Shown here: piece after piece, positions 60,235-64,000 of the stretch
Numbering within the stretch: position 1 is the first letter of the stretch
How the letters are laid out: the number at the start of each line of letters is the position of its first letter
NCBI RefSeq assembly: GCF_000801105.2
Contig: NC_079515.1
Span: 29,845,407-29,909,406 of the forward strand
Reading direction: 5' to 3'
Length of the DNA: 64,000 bases
DNA from: Raphanus sativus
Lineage: Eukaryota > Streptophyta > Magnoliopsida > Brassicales > Brassicaceae
Notes under the pieces: model-generated
Told to the model about the DNA's origin: nothing
Databases searched by the model: none
Seen by the model: only the letters and a program-made list of their open reading frames with translations
Position numbers and translations under genes: made by a program

Positions 60235-62489
60235 ATGGAGAGAAGTGATTCTGGCGATGTCGATGTATGTGTCTTAAACCCTTTCTTTTGTTTGTGAAGA
60301 TTATGCATCACGGATCGTGTTTTTTTTTTTTTTCTTTTTTTTTTTTAGGATCGTGTTTTTTTAACAAGCTTGGTTTTATGATTTATTGATAAAGTTTGTA
60401 GTTTAATATTTTTACCATCATTAATGTTGGTCTTAAACAGGTACAAGCATCTGCTTATTTACAAAACGACGAGACCCACGATGATGGTGGAGAAGCTCTT
60501 GTTTGTACTAGCGACCATGAGATCGACGATGTTGTTTTCATTACTCAAAACGAACAAAGAAAGAGCGAACAAGAAGAAGAAGAAGAACACCTTGTTGTCG
60601 AGGGGAAAGAGTTCGATGCACCAGCTGTTGGTATGGAGTTCGAGTCCTACGACGACGCTTACAACTACTACAACTGCTACGCCAACGAAGCTGGGTTCAG
60701 AGTGAGAGTCAAGAACTCGTGGTTCAAGCGGCGCAGCAAAGAGAAGTACGGTGCGGTGCTCTGCTGCAGCAGCCAAGGGTTCAAGAGGGCTAACGACGTG
60801 AACCGCGTGAGGAAAGAGACGCGAACCGGTTGTCCTGCGATGGTGAGAATGAGGCAGGTTGATAACAAGAGGTGGAGGGTGGTCGAAGTCGCACTCGACC
60901 ATAACCATTCGCTTGGAGGAGGTTCTTCCATGTATAAAAGGACAGGGACCAAGAGGAAGTGCAACACAGACTCAGCAGAAGATTCCAAGACTGTTAAGGT
61001 GTACAGGGCTCGTGTGATGGATATTGAGAACAGTGTGACGAACACAACAAACTCGACTCTGAAGAAGAAACAGTTTCAGAACTCTTCTTCTTCATCACCT
61101 GATGTGCTCAACCTTAGAAGAGGAGATCCATCAGCTGTCTACAACTACTTTTGCCGTATGCAGTTGACGAACCCGAACTTCTTTTACCTGATGGATATAA
61201 ACGACGAAGGTCGGTTAAGGAACGTGTTCTGGGCAGATGCTTTCTCTAGAGTTTCTTGCAGTTACTTCAACGACGTTATCTTCGTAGACAATGCTTATAT
61301 CTCCGGAAAGTTCGAGATTCCTCTGGTGACATTAGTGGGAGTGAATCACCATGGACAGACTACGTTGCTTGGGTGCGGCCTTCTCGCTGGAGAGACGGTA
61401 GAGTCTTACCATTGGCTACTCAAAGTATGGTCCGGTCTGATGAAGTGTTCTCCTCAAACCGTTGTTACAGACAGATGCAAGCCTCTGGAGGCTGCGGTCT
61501 CCCAAGTGTTCCCGAGGTGTCACCACAGGTTTAGTCTGGCGCATATAATGAGGAAAGTCCCTGAGAAGCTAGGTGGGTTGGGTAACTACGATGGCGTGAG
61601 GAAGGCTTTGACGAAAGCAGTGTATGAGACGTTGAAGGTTGTTGACTTTGAAGCGGCTTGGGGGTTTATGGTTCACAGTTTCGGTGTTATCGACAATGAG
61701 TGGCTACGTTCCTTGTACGAAGACCGAGCTAGGTGGGCTCCTGTTTATCTCATAGACACTTTCTTCGCTGGACTCGCTACTTGTCGTCTTGGAGAGACGT
61801 TGAGTCCGTTTTTCGAGAGGTACGTTCATAAACAAACACCGTTGAAAGAGTTTCTCGATAAGTACGAGTTAGCTCTTCATAGGAAGCACAGGGAAGAGAC
61901 TCTAGCTGACATAGAGTCTCTCGCCTTGAGCACCACGGAGCTTAAAACCAAGTGTTCTTTCGAGACGCAGCTCTCGAGAGTCTACACGAGAGACGTGTTC
62001 AGGAAGTTCCAAGTAGAGGTGGAAGAGATGTACTCGTGTTTCAGCACGACGCAGGTCCACGTGGACGGGCCTTTGGTGATCTTCCTCGTGAAAGAACGCG
62101 TCCAAGGAGAATCCAACAGAAGAGAAGTCCGAGATTTCGAGGTTCTGTACAATAGATCGGTGGGTGAAGTACGGTGCATTTGCAGCTGCTTCAGCTTCTA
62201 CGGATACTTGTGCAGGCATGCTCTAAGTGTTCTCAACTTCAGTGGCGTTGAGGAGATCCCTCTGAGGTATGTTCTGCCACGGTGGAGAAAAGACTACAAA
62301 CGTGTCCACGCATCTGATAATGGCTTTGTGGATGGCACGGACCGGGTTCAAAGGTTTGATCAGTTGTATAAAGGGGCTCTTGAGGTAGTTGAAGAAGGAG
62401 CGGTTTCTTTGGATCGTTATAAAGTGGCGATGCAAGTTCTTGAACAGGCTTTAGATAGAGTTCATAGTGTAGAAGAAAAGCAAGTGTAG
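60235..62489 (+). CDS. FRS6: FAR1-related sequence 6 (FRS6) transcription factor
   Basis: Exons 60235-60264 and 60441-62489 give 692 residues. The N-terminus is acidic with a Glu run. The FAR1 zinc-finger-like DNA-binding domain covers residues about 78-168 (ESYDDAYNYYNCYANEAGFR to VALDHNH). A domesticated MULE transposase domain lies near 285-380 (DVIFVDNAYISGKFEIPLVT, GCGLLAGETVESYHWLL, HRFSLAHIMRKVPEKL). A SWIM zinc finger is near 585-600 (CICSCFSFYGYLCRH). The FHY3/FAR1 family comes from Mutator-like transposases and acts in light signalling and flowering. The short first exon is supported by the MERS.. start recalled for Arabidopsis FRS6 (At1g52520). Nothing in the frame is broken. Confidence 0.92.
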
Positions 62490-63693
62490 TGTTTATAGAA
62501 GAAGGGGTTTGTGAAACTTGTATATCTGTATATAGAAAACTATTTTGTTCTTTCTTTTGTTGTAAGAGAGCTGTAATAATAATATAAGCCAAGAGGCATG
62601 AAGCCACCAAAAAGGTATAGATTTGTTGTAACACTGAACTAGTTGCCTTTTAAGGTATTGAACATATCATGATTTTGTTAATATTGTGAGTTAGACTAAA
62701 TGTTTATGAATATTTAAATATATAACCATAATCTTTTTGGATAATGTGACACCGCTTTTGAGAAAGCAACATGTTATTTTGTTCAAAGCATGGATTATGT
62801 TTTCATGTTTTAAAATTTTAGTGACATGATTCTTATAATATACCATAAAGTTATTTTCAAAAGGTTTATGTTTCTATAAGATAGATTTAGCTGGTTGATC
62901 CAAAACTTTATGACCTTTATCGCTATAGGCCTGTGAGCTTACGAGACTAATGGGCCTATATCAAAATAATTTACGAAACTGCAAAACCAAAATAAAAAAA
63001 ATAAAATAAAAAACGTCTCTAAAATAAATTGACGGTTCCCTCTCACTTGCAGAATTGAGATAAAATTCAACTTCACTTTTGGCGCAAAATCCCAGATATT
63101 TTGTTCGCTGGTGACGGTGAGGTGAGTTGGGCAAAACTCACAAGTTTCTCTGAAACCATCTTCTCTCGCGGATTGTGATACCTAGTGTTTGATTTCTTTA
63201 ATTTTCATCGATTATCTCTTCAGTTTCCGGGAAAATATCCGATCAGAAGCAACAGATCTAACCAACTCTAGATTCTGGTAGGCTAATGAAGTTACTCTTT
63301 GCTTAAATCGTTTTCAACTGATTGATCTCCGATGATAATCGGTCGATTACGTCACTGTAGGGAAACACGATTTTGACTGGTCTTTGCTTGCCTTGGCATT
63401 TTAACCTTGTTTCTATAGAATCTAAGCTTGTAGTGTGGAGAATCTATTGCGTTTTAGATGGAATTTCACAGGAGATGTTTATGTATTCATGTAGCTATTG
63501 AGGAAACTACTATTGGTGTAATCGTTTTCAACTAATTGATCTCGATTTTATTTGAGGATGGTCTTTGCTTACCTTGGCATCTTAACCTAGATTAGATAGA
63601 ATCTGAGTTGTAGTTAGGAGAAGATGCTATTCTTTCTTTAATATGTTTATGGATTCACATTATCGATTTCGTCTTTGTTTCACTGTAACAGAG
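62490..63693. other. FRS6 3' flank and HUS1 5' leader
   Basis: After about 60-150 bp of FRS6 3' UTR the DNA is AT-rich. A GGCGCAAAAT E2F-like site at 63081-63090 (TTTTGGCGCAAAA on the plus strand from 63078) precedes the HUS1 leader, which suits an S-phase-related gene. A 5' UTR intron is likely, from GTAGGCTAATG near 63278 to the acceptor TGTAACAG at 63691. Confidence 0.55.
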
Positions 63694-64000
63694 ATGAAGT
63701 TCAAGGCGTTTCTGACTGAGAACGGAGTGAATCTCTTAGAGAAGAGGTTCCTTCCAGCATTTGACAAAATGGGCAAGACATGCCACCTCTTCCTCACCAA
63801 AGACCACTTGTTCTTCCTCCACAACCTTCTCAACGGCGACGGTGTCCAATGCATTGCTCAGTTCCGCATCGACCTCCTCTTCGACGACTACCGTGTCTCC
63901 AGCCAGAACGACGACCGTATCGCCTTCTCCTTGGATGTCTCTCTTCTCTACCGAGCTGTCAAGAGCAGTGTCAGCATCTGCACTGAGTTCAGCGGCGGGC
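63694..64000 (+). CDS. HUS1: HUS1 checkpoint-clamp protein, N-terminal part
   Basis: The open frame starts two bases after a TGTAACAG acceptor and runs to the window edge (102 codons visible). It begins MKFKAFLTENGVNLLEKRFL, with PAFDKMGKTCHLFLTKDHLF and FDDYRVSSQNDDRIAFSLDV, matching the N-terminal lobe of HUS1. HUS1 joins RAD9 and RAD1 in the 9-1-1 sliding clamp that signals DNA damage in the nucleus. This fits At1g52530, next to FRS6 in Arabidopsis. The rest of the gene lies outside the window. Confidence 0.87.
   Translation, partial: MKFKAFLTENGVNLLEKRFLPAFDKMGKTCHLFLTKDHLFFLHNLLNGDGVQCIAQFRIDLLFDDYRVSSQNDDRIAFSLDVSLLYRAVKSSVSICTEFSGG

Overview
This is a nuclear plant window, AT-rich with short GT-AG introns. 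It is almost certainly from a Brassicaceae species of the Brassica/Raphanus type. From recall, the recognisable genes follow the order of Arabidopsis thaliana chromosome 1 around At1g52315-At1g52530: IST1-like, LEA_2, ABA2 (here only a relic), GET2-like, beta'-COP, NUP50, BGLU18, TSA1, GT4 glycosyltransferase, FPG1/MMH, alpha/beta hydrolase, FRS6 and HUS1. No database search was possible, so locus names rest on remembered family sequences. Exon joins were made by hand and checked only for splice consensus and reading phase.

Layout. 0-5.4 kb: two tandem IST1-like ESCRT genes, plus a promoter-only copy of their duplicated upstream sequence. 5.6-12.6 kb: two head-to-tail Helitrons, the first split by a young, chimeric, deleted Copia element. 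14.4-15.2 kb: an LEA_2 membrane protein. 15.7-18.4 kb: a gene graveyard with an antisense ABA2-like dehydrogenase relic and a broken glucan, water dikinase copy that still has its introns. 18.5-24.4 kb: repeats (Helitron ends, MITEs, an 80-bp tandem repeat) and one small serine-rich protein gene. 24.6-25.6 kb: a GET2/G1IP-like receptor on the minus strand. 26.9-35.6 kb: beta'-COP (24 coding exons) and NUP50. 38.7-50.1 kb: BGLU18 and TSA1, a neighbouring pair whose Arabidopsis products belong to the ER-body defence system. 51.7-54.1 kb: a Golgi-type GT4 glycosyltransferase. 55.3-63.7 kb: a compact block of FPG1, alpha/beta hydrolase, FRS6 and the start of HUS1.

Most of the genes are housekeeping: ESCRT-III regulation, COPI coat, tail-anchored protein insertion, nuclear import, base-excision repair and checkpoint clamp. 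The neighbourhood with the clearest joint function is BGLU18 (cargo enzyme with signal peptide and REEL tail) beside TSA1 (secreted EFE-repeat protein). The most striking gene structures are the two-exon repeat array in TSA1, the mutually exclusive exon pair in FPG1, and the upstream ORF in FRS6. I saw no CRISPR, operon-type or organellar features and no intact tRNA or rRNA gene.
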